From the IMG/VR virus record IMGVR_UViG_3300032245_000902, positions 26,916-90,915 of that record: DNA of 64,000 nucleotides; one strand, given 5' to 3'. A program made the position numbers and the translations under genes. How positions within the stretch are numbered: position 1 is the first letter of the stretch; each line of letters opens with the position of its first letter. This DNA is from a virus. The notes beneath the pieces are model-generated. The model did not search any database. It was not told the origin of the DNA and worked only from the letters and a program-made list of their open reading frames with translations. Below are positions 9,388 through 19,528 of this stretch, piece after piece.

Positions 9388-11661
9388 ATGTCTACAGTAA
9401 AAATAACAGACCTGCCAGTCATATCACATTTAAATGCCGATACGGCTAACACCATATTTGTTGGTGTGGATTTGCCTACGGATGTAACAGGAAGAATTTC
9501 TGCATCTGTCCTTGCAGACGGCCTGTATGAAAACAAAGCTCTTAAAGTTGGTTTACCTGATATTATATTTCCAAATGTAATTGCACAATTTGCTGGTTCA
9601 GGTAATCCATATCTACAAGTTAATGCACAGAATACTGATAAAAACAGTTCAATGGATTATGTGGCAACGGCAGACATTGGTACAACTGCCAATAACTTTA
9701 TTGATATGGGTATTAATAATTCATTGTATAATGATTCAAATTTTTCTGCACAAAAAGCCTTAGATGGTTATTTGTATGTTCACGGTTCAGTCGATTCATC
9801 TTCCGATGGTAATTTAATTATTGGTACCATATCATCTGGTGCCAATGTGGTCTTTGCTGTAGGCGGTCAAAAGTCTGCCAATGTTGTGGCTACTATTTCT
9901 CGTTATGGTCTTTCAATGAATGGTGCAAGTTACATTAAATTTGCTGATGGTTCTATTCAGTCTGTGGCGGCTGCACCATCAAATTATGCACAATCCGCAT
10001 TTGATAAAGCTAATACCGCATCAGCCAATACAATTATTACACAAGGTGTTGATGCGACTCAGAATACAAACATTACTGCCGTAAATAACTATGCGGCTAA
10101 CGCTTACACCAAAGCCAATACTAATGCCATTGATATTACAGTAATTCAAGGTGTTGACCTTGCTCAAAATACTAAAATTGGTGCTGTGGAAACATATGCT
10201 AGTTCTGCTTACGCTAAAGCAAATACTAATGCTGATGCCATAACTGTAATTCAAGGTGTTGATAATACCCAAAATACCAATATTACTAATGTTAATACAT
10301 TTGCTCAGTCTGGATACAACCAAGCCAATGCTGCAACAGCTTCTGCTCAATCTGCATACAACACTGCCAATAACGCTTCTTCTAATACCATCTACACCCA
10401 AGGTGTTGATGCAACACAGAACACCAACATTACTGCGGTTAACAACTATGCAGCCTCTGGTTATGCTAAGGCAAATACAGCAGTTCAAAACACCGCAATT
10501 GTTCAATTACAATCATTGACCCTTACAGGTAATTTGATTGCCAATTCTGTTGGACAAAGTATTTCTGTTGATAATTTTACTTCTAATACTGCAATATTTA
10601 ATAGAAATTTAATTGTTCAAGGTACAATTACTGCCAATACTTTGTTAGGTAATGTATTTTTCTCAAACGTAACCACAGTAACAACCCAAGCAAATAGTAT
10701 TCAATGGTTTGCACAAACACAATCGCCATCACAAACTGATGGTCAAGTATGGTATTCTGCGAATACTATTTCTTTGATACAAGATACTGATGTTGCTGGA
10801 GATAGACCTGCAATTTCTAAAGTGTTGTTTGAGAGAGTTTATAATAATACAGGTTCAGCAATTCCAAATAGTTCTTGGGTTCGATTGGCTGGTGGTGTAA
10901 CTTCAAATTCTGTTCCATTCATTCAATTAGCTGATGCAACTTCAGCTGCCAATTCACAAGTTGAAGGATTTATTAAAGTAGGAATTGCAGCCGGTGCGTA
11001 TGGTTTTGTATACACCAGAGGTATTGTTGAGGGTATGGATGCATCTGCTTTTGGAACCAATGGTCAATTATTATTCCTATCAACCACTCCTGGCCAAGCA
11101 AGCAACATTGCACCAACTGAAGCCAACTCTGTTGTTTCTGTTGCTAAAATTCTTTCAAACGGTTCTGCCAACGGCAAACTACAAATTGCAGTTCAATCAT
11201 TACAAGCTTATGGTAAACCCAACGGCGCCATTTTATTTTCTAACAATAACTTAATTCAAGCAAGTAATACATTATTCATTAATGAATCTCTTGGTCAATT
11301 AAATGTTTCAAGTATGGTATATGCAGCTAACGGAATTATTAATAGGTCAAATACATACACCGGTACACAAACTGCAATTACAGTTAATATGACCACAGAA
11401 ACATGGGTGAGAGCTACTGTTGGTGCATCATTAACTATTACACCAACAGGATTTGGTCCAGGTTATGAAACAGAAGTGGTGATTATTAATCCTAATACTG
11501 GTGGTGGCGCAGCAAGAACAATTACTCATGGATGTTCTGCAACCAATTCATCGGTTGGTGCAACGACATTCTCTTTGGGTGGCACAACAACTGCTTTTGT
11601 TAAATACTATTCTTTCGATGGTGATTTAGCAAACACCTATGCTAAGATATCCTACAGCTAA
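9388..11661 (+). CDS. Repeat-rich tail fibre/appendage protein
   Basis: 757 residues. The N-terminal part (about 70-180) holds a fibre domain with DYVATADIGTTANNF and LDGYLYVHGS; it recurs twice in the 1792-residue fibre at 25399. Residues about 200-370 are repeats of the form QGVDxxQNTxIxxVxxxAxxAYxKANTNA. The C-terminus is different: a block with WYSANTISLIQDTDVAGDRP and a compact terminal domain (TETWVRATVGASLTITPTGF, then a Gly-rich end) that looks like a receptor-facing or capping domain (inference). No S74 chaperone is present. It sits between gp7-like and gp8 genes, so it may be a short fibre attached to the baseplate. Confidence 0.7.
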   Translation: MSTVKITDLPVISHLNADTANTIFVGVDLPTDVTGRISASVLADGLYENKALKVGLPDIIFPNVIAQFAGSGNPYLQVNAQNTDKNSSMDYVATADIGTTANNFIDMGINNSLYNDSNFSAQKALDGYLYVHGSVDSSSDGNLIIGTISSGANVVFAVGGQKSANVVATISRYGLSMNGASYIKFADGSIQSVAAAPSNYAQSAFDKANTASANTIITQGVDATQNTNITAVNNYAANAYTKANTNAIDITVIQGVDLAQNTKIGAVETYASSAYAKANTNADAITVIQGVDNTQNTNITNVNTFAQSGYNQANAATASAQSAYNTANNASSNTIYTQGVDATQNTNITAVNNYAASGYAKANTAVQNTAIVQLQSLTLTGNLIANSVGQSISVDNFTSNTAIFNRNLIVQGTITANTLLGNVFFSNVTTVTTQANSIQWFAQTQSPSQTDGQVWYSANTISLIQDTDVAGDRPAISKVLFERVYNNTGSAIPNSSWVRLAGGVTSNSVPFIQLADATSAANSQVEGFIKVGIAAGAYGFVYTRGIVEGMDASAFGTNGQLLFLSTTPGQASNIAPTEANSVVSVAKILSNGSANGKLQIAVQSLQAYGKPNGAILFSNNNLIQASNTLFINESLGQLNVSSMVYAANGIINRSNTYTGTQTAITVNMTTETWVRATVGASLTITPTGFGPGYETEVVIINPNTGGGAARTITHGCSATNSSVGATTFSLGGTTTAFVKYYSFDGDLANTYAKISYS

Positions 11662-11673
11662 TAAATACATACT

Positions 11674-13038
11674 ATGGCAAATAAAGACCTTCTAACATAT
11701 AATGCAAAAGTAACTCAAGTTGAGCAAGACTATTTTGCTCCTGTGGCCTCGGTTACTGGTACTACCACACCAGTTAGCACACTCTATTGTTTTATGTCCC
11801 GTGTTTTACCATGGACAAATGATATTGATCCACCACAACCAACTCAAGACCAAAAATCATTAAAGCAAATTTACAAAAATATATTTGCCGTTAAAAAAAT
11901 CAATTCATCAGGTATTAGTCCTGTTATCCAAAGGATTGATTGGGATTCTGGTGAAAAATATGATTATTATCAAGATGATGTTGATATGTTTGCACTCAAT
12001 CCATCAGGCACATTGGTAAAACGATTCTACATTCGTAATCGATATGACCAAGTGTTTAAGTGTTTGTGGAATAACAATGATGCTGACTCAACCGATGAAC
12101 CATTTTTCCAACCAGGTACTTACGGCACCAATAACATTTATAAAGGTGCTGATGGTTATAAGTGGAAGTATATGTATACCATTGATGTGGGTCGTAAAAC
12201 AACATTTATGGATGCAACTTGGATGCCAGTTCCTGTGGTCAAAACAGCACCATCACCAAACGATACATCATCGGGATATGGTGACATTGAAGTAATCAAT
12301 GTGGTGACTGGTGGTTCTGGATATGATCCAGCAAACTCTGTTGTTAATCTTATTATTACTGGTGATGGAACCGGCACCACAGGTACTATCTCAACTTCTA
12401 ATGGTATCATTACTGATATTGTTGTAACCAATCCAGGATCCGATTACACTTTTGCAAATGTGTCTGTGACTTCAGCAGCAGGTTCAAACGCAACCTTCAT
12501 CGCTCCTGTCAGTCCTATTGGCGGTCATGGTTACGATTCTGTATCTGAATTGGGTTGTTCTCATGTAATGGTGACTGCTGAATTTAATGGCAGTGAAGAT
12601 GGATTAATACCAACAAATATCGATTTCAGGCAAGTTGGTTTGTTGGTCAATCCTACTGCACTTAGTACCTACCCCAATCCAGCCAACGGCAGCATTTACA
12701 AAACTTCAACTGACTTTGTAGTGGCACCTGGATTTGGTAGTTATACTTCTGATGAAGTTGTTTATCAAGGTTCTTCTGCAAATACCGCAACATTTACTGG
12801 TACTGTATTAAGCTTTGATGCAGGATCCAATGTATTACGCTTGATAAATACATCAGGTACACAAACACTCAATGCACCAATTTTTGGTGCTTCGTCATCA
12901 ACAGCAAGAACAGTATTAAGTGTTAGCACCCCAGATTTTATTACTTTCTCCGGATTCATGACATATATTGAAAACAGAGAAAGTATTCAGAGAAGTGCAG
13001 ACGGAATAGAACAATTTAAATTTGTATTAGGATACTAA
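11674..13038 (+). CDS. gp8: Baseplate wedge subunit gp8
   Basis: 454 residues; T4 gp8 is 334. Alignable landmarks with T4 gp8 include FMSRVLPWTND (T4 GRSEPWSSN), IQRIDWDSG (T4 PRRDWGDT), GYKWKYMYTIDV (T4 GYVWEYLYEI) and the last residues FMTYIENRESIQRSADGIEQ (T4 EMIYMENRPPI...). gp8 dimers join wedge proteins at the baseplate periphery. The extra length is explained by two insertions: a beta-rich G-G-S-G-Y module at about residues 205-290 and a VYQGSSA module at about 355-420. Both modules also occur in other structural genes of the window. Confidence 0.88.
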   Translation: MANKDLLTYNAKVTQVEQDYFAPVASVTGTTTPVSTLYCFMSRVLPWTNDIDPPQPTQDQKSLKQIYKNIFAVKKINSSGISPVIQRIDWDSGEKYDYYQDDVDMFALNPSGTLVKRFYIRNRYDQVFKCLWNNNDADSTDEPFFQPGTYGTNNIYKGADGYKWKYMYTIDVGRKTTFMDATWMPVPVVKTAPSPNDTSSGYGDIEVINVVTGGSGYDPANSVVNLIITGDGTGTTGTISTSNGIITDIVVTNPGSDYTFANVSVTSAAGSNATFIAPVSPIGGHGYDSVSELGCSHVMVTAEFNGSEDGLIPTNIDFRQVGLLVNPTALSTYPNPANGSIYKTSTDFVVAPGFGSYTSDEVVYQGSSANTATFTGTVLSFDAGSNVLRLINTSGTQTLNAPIFGASSSTARTVLSVSTPDFITFSGFMTYIENRESIQRSADGIEQFKFVLGY

Positions 13039-13041
13039 AAA

Positions 13042-16000
13042 ATGCCGCTTAATTTTAATGTTGAACCATATTATGATGACTTTGATCCTGCCAAAAATTA
13101 TCACAGGATTCTATTCAAACCTGGTTTTGCCGTTCAAGCTCGTGAACTAACACAATCACAAACTATTCTACAAGACCAAGTTACTAAATTTGCTGACAAC
13201 ATTTTTAAACAGAATACACCTGTAACTGGCGGACAATTAACAACCAATTTTCAATGTAGTTATATTAAACTACAAGAAACTTATAATAATGCAGCCATTA
13301 ATGTTGATGAATTTAACAATAAAGTTATTCAAAATGCTTCTGGTTCAGTATTAGCCAAAGTTATTGCAGTTGTTGAAGCCACCGGTACAGGCGGTGCTGG
13401 TGATCCACCTACATTAATTGTTTCGTATAAATCAGGTGAACAGTTTCAAAGCAATGATGTTATCTATGACAATGGATCCAATCTGGCTGCACAAGCCATC
13501 AGCGCTAATGCTACAGGTTTAAGTTCAGCAGTTTCAATTTCACAAGGCGTGTTCTATGTTTCAGACAACTACACAAGGTCTGATGGCATTACAATTTCTA
13601 CTGGTGCATTTGTTCAAGTTAATCCTCAAACAATTGTTGTTGACAAATATGACAACACACCATCAAATCGTGTTGGTTTAAATATTACTGAAACAATTGT
13701 TGATTATGTTAATGACCCTTCTTTATTAGATCCTGCTATTGGTGCTTCTAACTATCAGGCGCCCGGTGCTGACCGATATAAAATTACTTTAACATTAGAA
13801 AGTCGTTCACTATCATTTGGTGACGATGATAGCTTTATTGAATTACTTCGTGTTGAAAATGGACAGACTGTCAAGTTGGTTAATGAAACAGTTTACAATG
13901 TAATTGATGATTACTTTGCCAAACGTACCAATGACACTAATGGTGACTTCATTGTTAATGATTATAATTTGACACCAAAAGCCAATACAGTTAATTCTGC
14001 AAAATATGATTTAGGTATTTCAAAAGGTATTTCTTATGTTCGTGGTTATCGTTTAGAAAATCAATCTGATGTAACTCTAACAAACGACCGAGCAAGATTA
14101 CAATCTGATGTAACCAACAATCCGACTTTTGTTGATTATGGTAATTATTTCTATGTCAATTCAGCCAATGGTGTATTTGATGTTACAACTTCACCACAAG
14201 TTGATTTTCACACAGTTGATAAAACAGCTATTGTAACAACAAATCAATCATCATATAATTCTACTCGTGCTGCTACGGCTTATATTCGTAATATGATATA
14301 TGATAGCACATCAAATACTGCCAATGGTTCTGCATACATTTATAAGGCTTATGTTTACAATATTCAAAATCAAACATTATCAGCCAATGTTTCACAAATT
14401 GCACCAGTCAATGCAAACAATAGTTACATAAGATTGCCTAATACCAATCAATTTTCAAATGTGGCCAATGCCTATACTGGAGTAACAGTCAGTATCGATG
14501 CAGGTACTTCTGCTGGTGATTTTAGAACAATTACAACCTACGATGCAGCTGCTAAGATTGCATATGTTGACCAACCATTTACTGTAACATTGGCCAACAA
14601 CTCGGTGTTTACTCTCCGTTTTGATACAACTGATTTTGAAACAATGATTAAGAGTACCTCTGGTACACCTTATTCTATCACAGCTAACGCTGCAATCAAC
14701 AATCTAAACAAAGTAAACAATGTTGCAGAAGGTGATGTTGTTTTACAAAACCCAAATGCCCCAGAATTATTGTTTACAATTGGTAATCCTTTTGTATCCT
14801 ATGCAAATAGTTCTTCATATACTACAACACAGGTGTTCCGTAATGTTTCGTTCACAACATCAGGCGGAAACATTGTTGCACAGTTAACATTTGGTTCTGC
14901 ACCCACATCAACACTTCGTTTCTTAGGTAACGGCACATTATCATCTGATGCTGTGTCACAAAACTTCCAAATTATTGTTACCAATCCTTTGTCGAGTGGT
15001 CTAAGAGTTGGTCAATTGTTACCATGGAATCAAGGTAGTAGAACTTGTGCAATCACAGGTTCAGGTGGTACAGCCACATTCACAACACCAACATCCGATT
15101 TAGGTCCATTCACCGCAACAATCATTGCTAAAGCTTTTGTAAGTAATGGTAATGACACCAACTTTGTATTGAAAGCCAAAAATTTGGTTGAAGGTAATAC
15201 AACAGGCGTAAACATTACAGGTACAACTGTTGACACATACACCAAAGTTGATTTAACAAATGGTCAAGTATATGTTGCAAATACTGGAATTGTTGCTCCT
15301 GGTCAACCACAAAAACTATACATTACAGATGCAAAACGTATAGTTAAAATCATTGATACAAAATCTCCTGGCACAGCTGCAACAAATGCTATGTTGACCA
15401 ATCCAATCTATGATGTTACATCTAGATTTACATTTGATAATGGTCAACGAGATTCATACTATGACTTTGCTAGTATCACATTAGGCGTGGGTCAACCACA
15501 AATTGATGGTAATTTATTGGTTATATTAGATTACTATTCAACCACTGGTGGTGACGGATACTATTCTGTCATGTCATATTTGTCACCAGTATCATCTGCA
15601 CCAGAGAGTTATGCTGAGATTCCATCTTACATGGCTTCTAGTGGCAATTACTACCAGTTAAGAGATTCTTTGGACTTTAGACCATCATTAATTAATGCTC
15701 AGAGTTCATTTATAATCCGCACTTCAAGTTCTGGTTCAGGTGCAGCAGGTGCATATATTCCTGTAGACTTAACTGAATTTGAATCCAATTATGGATTCTA
15801 TCTTGGTCGTTTTGACAAATTGGTATTGAGTAAAGACCGTGCTTTTGAAATTGTTCAAGGCACACCATCAACCAATCCAATTCTACCAATTGAACCAGAT
15901 GGTTCGTTGGTGATTGCAAACCTTTATCACGACCCATACACCGCATATATTCCAGGTGAAGCCACAGGTGTATTGCCAAGTTTATCTATTGAGCGTGTCA

Positions 16001-19000
16001 AACACAAACGTTGGTTGATGCGTGATATTTCTGATTTGGAAACTCGTGTTAACAATATTGAATACTATACAGCACTCAATATGTTAGAAAAAGGTGCATC
16101 TTCTTTACAGATTCCTGATGGCAACGGATTAAATCGTTTTAAAAATGGTATTTTAGTTGATGATTTCTCTAGTTATGCTGCAGCTGATACTGCTAGTTCC
16201 GATTATTTGGCAACAATCAATCGTAGAACAAAACAGATGACTGCATCACAAGCTGTTCAGAACTTCCCATTGCAATCATTGTCACTAGTATATAATATGG
16301 GCCAGTTGGATGCTACAAGTGCAAACAATCTTGGTTATAATATTTCTCAGAGCTCTACATCAAACTTCTTTACATTACCATACTCCACATCTAATGTGGT
16401 AACACAAAGAATTGCTTCACGCACAGTTAATTTAAACCCATTCTCTGTATCATTGAATTCTGGTGTATTAACACTCAGTCCTCCAATGGACAATTGGGTT
16501 GATACACAAAAATCACCTGACCTGTTGATTGTAGATCCAAATTTACAAGTATATCGTGCAAGTGACCAAGTTAATGTGTTACAAGTAGGTGATTGGAAAA
16601 CAACTGTTGCAACATCAACCGATAATGTGGTTGCGGCTGGTCGTAACTGGCGTGTCAATCAAGTTACCACATATACAACAGAACAACAAAAGGTTGTGTT
16701 AGGTAACTACGACAAACTTAATTCGAGTTATGTTGAAACTGCTGGTTTCATTACTGATGTCAGTATTTTGCCATATATCCGTTCACAATTCTTATTCTTT
16801 AACACTTATGGTCTAACAGTTAATACCAATGTTAATGCGTATTTTGACGGTGTAAGTGTTAATAAGTATGTTCGCAAACCAAATATCATTGAATTGACCG
16901 GTGTAACTGGTTCATTTAAAGATGGTGATATTATTGGTTATTATTCTGCTGGTAATTTTAGACCTGCTGCCAAAGTTGTTTCTTACTATGTTAATCCAGC
17001 TGCCAATACAACTGCTCGCCTCTATGTTGTTGGTGATATTGTTGGTCAAACATTTACTGCGGGTGGCGTATTACAAAATGCTCAATTTAATGCTGCTGGT
17101 CAATATCAGTCAACTACAGCACAAGGAACCATTGCATCGTTTAGACATAACTCTGGTCAAGTCGTTAATGCCAATACATCAACATCTATTACATTAGGTG
17201 CCACAGCATCTACAACTGATATCTATACAGGTAACACAATTTATATTATTAATGGCACGGGTGTTGGCCAATCTGCAACTATTACTGCATACAATGGTGC
17301 AACTAAGTTGGCAAACCTAAGTTCTTCTATTACAACTGCCAATGGCGACATCTATTCAATTGGTACAATGAAAACCAATGAAGCGGGTATGATTTCAGGT
17401 ATCTTTGCATTACCAGGCGGAGTATTCCATACAGGTCAAAGAACATTTAGAGTTGATAACTCAATTGGTGGTAATATTAGTTCTGCACAGACTTTTGCAG
17501 AGGCCACATTCTATGCTTCTGGTTTACAACAGACTAAACAAGGTGTAAACTATGCATCTTCAATTGACTCTGCCAAAAATACTTTCACACAAAGTAATGA
17601 AAGAACCAACATCACTTCTTATACTTACACAACAGTATGGGATCCAGTCGCACAAACATTTATTATTGATAAAGAAAACTATCCAAATGGTGTCTTTGTT
17701 GATTCAATTAAATTATTCTTTGCAACAAAAGCTGATGAGTTCTCACCAGTAACATTGTCTATTGTTGGTACACTCAACGGATATCCAAATGGTGAAACAT
17801 TGGATAATTCTCAAGTTACATTGACATCAGAGAATATTAATGTATCAAGCAATCCACATTATTTGGATCCTACCACATATACTGTGTTTAAGTTCCCAGC
17901 ACCAGTATATTTGGAATCTAACAAATTATATGCTGTCATTGTAAAATGTCCAACATCTAATGATTACACAATTTATACTGCACAAAATGGTGACACAGCA
18001 ATTTCATCTTCTGTTAAGAATTTGCCAAGTGACCCAACACCAACAACAATAACAAAGATTAACTCTGCACCATATGTTGGTTCATTATTCTTATCACAGA
18101 ATTCACAAACATGGACTGCGGATCAAAACGAATCAATGATGTTTACAATGGATCGTTGTGTGTTCTCTGTTGGTACTCAACCTACATTACAGTTTGTAGT
18201 GCCAAATCGTTTACCATATCGTAAATTAACAGAACAAGATATTTCATACTATCTAAGTCCAAACACGATTAATACATCCATCTCCTCGGCAGCCAATACT
18301 AATGTGGTCGTTGATGCATTTAATATTTCAACATCTGACTTTGTGCCGGGTAGCACATCACTCAGTTACACATATGGTGCCACATTAAATTCAACTAAGA
18401 CAGCTGCACCAACACAGTCAGTTACTCCTGGTAAATATGGTACACCAATGTATGATGACATCTATCTAAATGATGGATTAGGTGAGCGTGTATTGGCAGC
18501 TAACTCCAATACATCATTCTCATTGTATGCTAACATGACCACAGTAGATGATGCTGTGTCACCAATGATTTCAGATGATGGATTAGGTGTATATACTATC
18601 ACATGGAACATTAATAACTTAGAGTTATCTAATAGTATGATTACTGTGGCCAATGGTGGTTCTGGTTACAATGTTAATACAACTTCTGTAACCATCACAT
18701 CCAATACAGGTACTGGTGCAACTGCAACTGCCAATGTGGTTGGTGGAGTAATTAAAAACATTTATATTACAAATGGTGGTTCTGGTTATGCAACAACACC
18801 AATAATTAGAGTTGCAGATGCCAACTCCTCACCAGGAATTGGTGCAACAGTTACAGTAGCAGGCGAAACATCACCAGCTGGTGGTAACGGCCAAACACGA
18901 TACATTACTAAGAAAGTTATTTTGGATCAAGGATTTGATTCAGGTGATTTACGAGTATACTTTACTGCTTATCGTCCAGTCAATACAAACATCTATGTTT

Positions 19001-19305
19001 ACTATAAGATTCTTTCTAGAAGTGATACACAGACATTTGATTCTGGTAGCTGGCAGTTAATGTCGTTAATTAATAACACCAGTTCATTGTATTCACCAAC
19101 ACGAGATAGCACTTATGAATTTGTAGCTGCACCTGGTGCTGATGGTGTTGCACAGAACTATGTTGAATATACTAGTGGTGTAACAGGTCAAACATACAAC
19201 AATTTTAGTCAGTTTGCAATCAAGATTGTATTGGCAACATCTGATAAAACAGCAGTACCATTCTTATCAGATATTCGTGCAATCGCTTTACCATCGGCGG
19301 TGTAA
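13042..19305 (+). CDS. Giant virion structural protein with N-terminal DUF4815-type domain
   Basis: 2087 residues, the largest protein here. The first about 120 residues carry the DUF4815-type signature: NYHRILFKPGFAVQARELTQ and QTILQDQVTKFADNIFKQ, seen in large baseplate/fibre proteins of T4-like aquatic phages. The body is beta-rich and repetitive, with a SNDVIYDNGS element, an ERVKHKRWLMRDISDLETRV coiled segment near residue 985, and a paired G-G-S-G-Y module near residues 1865-1925. The C-terminal region has YITKKVILDQGFDSGDLRVY. It follows gp8 where T4 has gp9-gp11, so a peripheral baseplate/fibre-attachment role is likely but inferred. Confidence 0.75.
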   Translation: MPLNFNVEPYYDDFDPAKNYHRILFKPGFAVQARELTQSQTILQDQVTKFADNIFKQNTPVTGGQLTTNFQCSYIKLQETYNNAAINVDEFNNKVIQNASGSVLAKVIAVVEATGTGGAGDPPTLIVSYKSGEQFQSNDVIYDNGSNLAAQAISANATGLSSAVSISQGVFYVSDNYTRSDGITISTGAFVQVNPQTIVVDKYDNTPSNRVGLNITETIVDYVNDPSLLDPAIGASNYQAPGADRYKITLTLESRSLSFGDDDSFIELLRVENGQTVKLVNETVYNVIDDYFAKRTNDTNGDFIVNDYNLTPKANTVNSAKYDLGISKGISYVRGYRLENQSDVTLTNDRARLQSDVTNNPTFVDYGNYFYVNSANGVFDVTTSPQVDFHTVDKTAIVTTNQSSYNSTRAATAYIRNMIYDSTSNTANGSAYIYKAYVYNIQNQTLSANVSQIAPVNANNSYIRLPNTNQFSNVANAYTGVTVSIDAGTSAGDFRTITTYDAAAKIAYVDQPFTVTLANNSVFTLRFDTTDFETMIKSTSGTPYSITANAAINNLNKVNNVAEGDVVLQNPNAPELLFTIGNPFVSYANSSSYTTTQVFRNVSFTTSGGNIVAQLTFGSAPTSTLRFLGNGTLSSDAVSQNFQIIVTNPLSSGLRVGQLLPWNQGSRTCAITGSGGTATFTTPTSDLGPFTATIIAKAFVSNGNDTNFVLKAKNLVEGNTTGVNITGTTVDTYTKVDLTNGQVYVANTGIVAPGQPQKLYITDAKRIVKIIDTKSPGTAATNAMLTNPIYDVTSRFTFDNGQRDSYYDFASITLGVGQPQIDGNLLVILDYYSTTGGDGYYSVMSYLSPVSSAPESYAEIPSYMASSGNYYQLRDSLDFRPSLINAQSSFIIRTSSSGSGAAGAYIPVDLTEFESNYGFYLGRFDKLVLSKDRAFEIVQGTPSTNPILPIEPDGSLVIANLYHDPYTAYIPGEATGVLPSLSIERVKHKRWLMRDISDLETRVNNIEYYTALNMLEKGASSLQIPDGNGLNRFKNGILVDDFSSYAAADTASSDYLATINRRTKQMTASQAVQNFPLQSLSLVYNMGQLDATSANNLGYNISQSSTSNFFTLPYSTSNVVTQRIASRTVNLNPFSVSLNSGVLTLSPPMDNWVDTQKSPDLLIVDPNLQVYRASDQVNVLQVGDWKTTVATSTDNVVAAGRNWRVNQVTTYTTEQQKVVLGNYDKLNSSYVETAGFITDVSILPYIRSQFLFFNTYGLTVNTNVNAYFDGVSVNKYVRKPNIIELTGVTGSFKDGDIIGYYSAGNFRPAAKVVSYYVNPAANTTARLYVVGDIVGQTFTAGGVLQNAQFNAAGQYQSTTAQGTIASFRHNSGQVVNANTSTSITLGATASTTDIYTGNTIYIINGTGVGQSATITAYNGATKLANLSSSITTANGDIYSIGTMKTNEAGMISGIFALPGGVFHTGQRTFRVDNSIGGNISSAQTFAEATFYASGLQQTKQGVNYASSIDSAKNTFTQSNERTNITSYTYTTVWDPVAQTFIIDKENYPNGVFVDSIKLFFATKADEFSPVTLSIVGTLNGYPNGETLDNSQVTLTSENINVSSNPHYLDPTTYTVFKFPAPVYLESNKLYAVIVKCPTSNDYTIYTAQNGDTAISSSVKNLPSDPTPTTITKINSAPYVGSLFLSQNSQTWTADQNESMMFTMDRCVFSVGTQPTLQFVVPNRLPYRKLTEQDISYYLSPNTINTSISSAANTNVVVDAFNISTSDFVPGSTSLSYTYGATLNSTKTAAPTQSVTPGKYGTPMYDDIYLNDGLGERVLAANSNTSFSLYANMTTVDDAVSPMISDDGLGVYTITWNINNLELSNSMITVANGGSGYNVNTTSVTITSNTGTGATATANVVGGVIKNIYITNGGSGYATTPIIRVADANSSPGIGATVTVAGETSPAGGNGQTRYITKKVILDQGFDSGDLRVYFTAYRPVNTNIYVYYKILSRSDTQTFDSGSWQLMSLINNTSSLYSPTRDSTYEFVAAPGADGVAQNYVEYTSGVTGQTYNNFSQFAIKIVLATSDKTAVPFLSDIRAIALPSAV

Positions 19306-19306
19306 T

Positions 19307-19528
19307 ATGGCAATTGTAAAAATACCTGGCACAACTTATATAAGGGATACAAATACTATGGCTCTTATTAACACCGATGTTGCTGGATTAGAAGATTATA
19401 GAATGAAATCGACTCTGATTAATAACCAAAAATCAGAAATAAATAAAGTAAAAAATGAAATCAATGAAATACGAGGTGATGTAAAAGTCATCAAAGAATT
19501 ATTGATGCAATTATCTGGAAAACAATAA
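19307..19528 (+). CDS. Small coiled-coil structural protein
   Basis: 73 residues. The ATG at 19307 is chosen rather than the upstream in-frame codons, which lie inside the previous gene; it follows that gene's TAA by one base. Residues about 1-30 are a short beta-type head (IVKIPGTTYIRDTNTMALIN); residues about 31-70 are a strongly charged heptad-like helix (LINNQKSEINKVKNEINEIR) typical of a trimeric coiled coil. The stop shares bases with the next ATG (TAATG). A small connector or fibre-assembly protein is plausible; I do not recognise a named family. Confidence 0.65.
   Translation: MAIVKIPGTTYIRDTNTMALINTDVAGLEDYRMKSTLINNQKSEINKVKNEINEIRGDVKVIKELLMQLSGKQ

Noticed and set aside
9093-9536. 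147-codon minus-strand ORF at the gp7-like/fibre junction
   Set aside because: Opposite two well-supported genes, atypical composition (Val/Thr/Cys-rich) and no minus-strand promoter; antisense shadow.
10021-10506. 161-codon minus-strand ORF within the repeat region of the 757-residue fibre
   Set aside because: Cys/Ile/Ser-rich antisense reading of the QGVDxxQNT repeats, without regulatory signals.
11660-11667. AATAAATA late-type box before gp8
   Set aside because: Six bases before the ATG and overlapping the upstream stop codon region; too close for a normal late leader.
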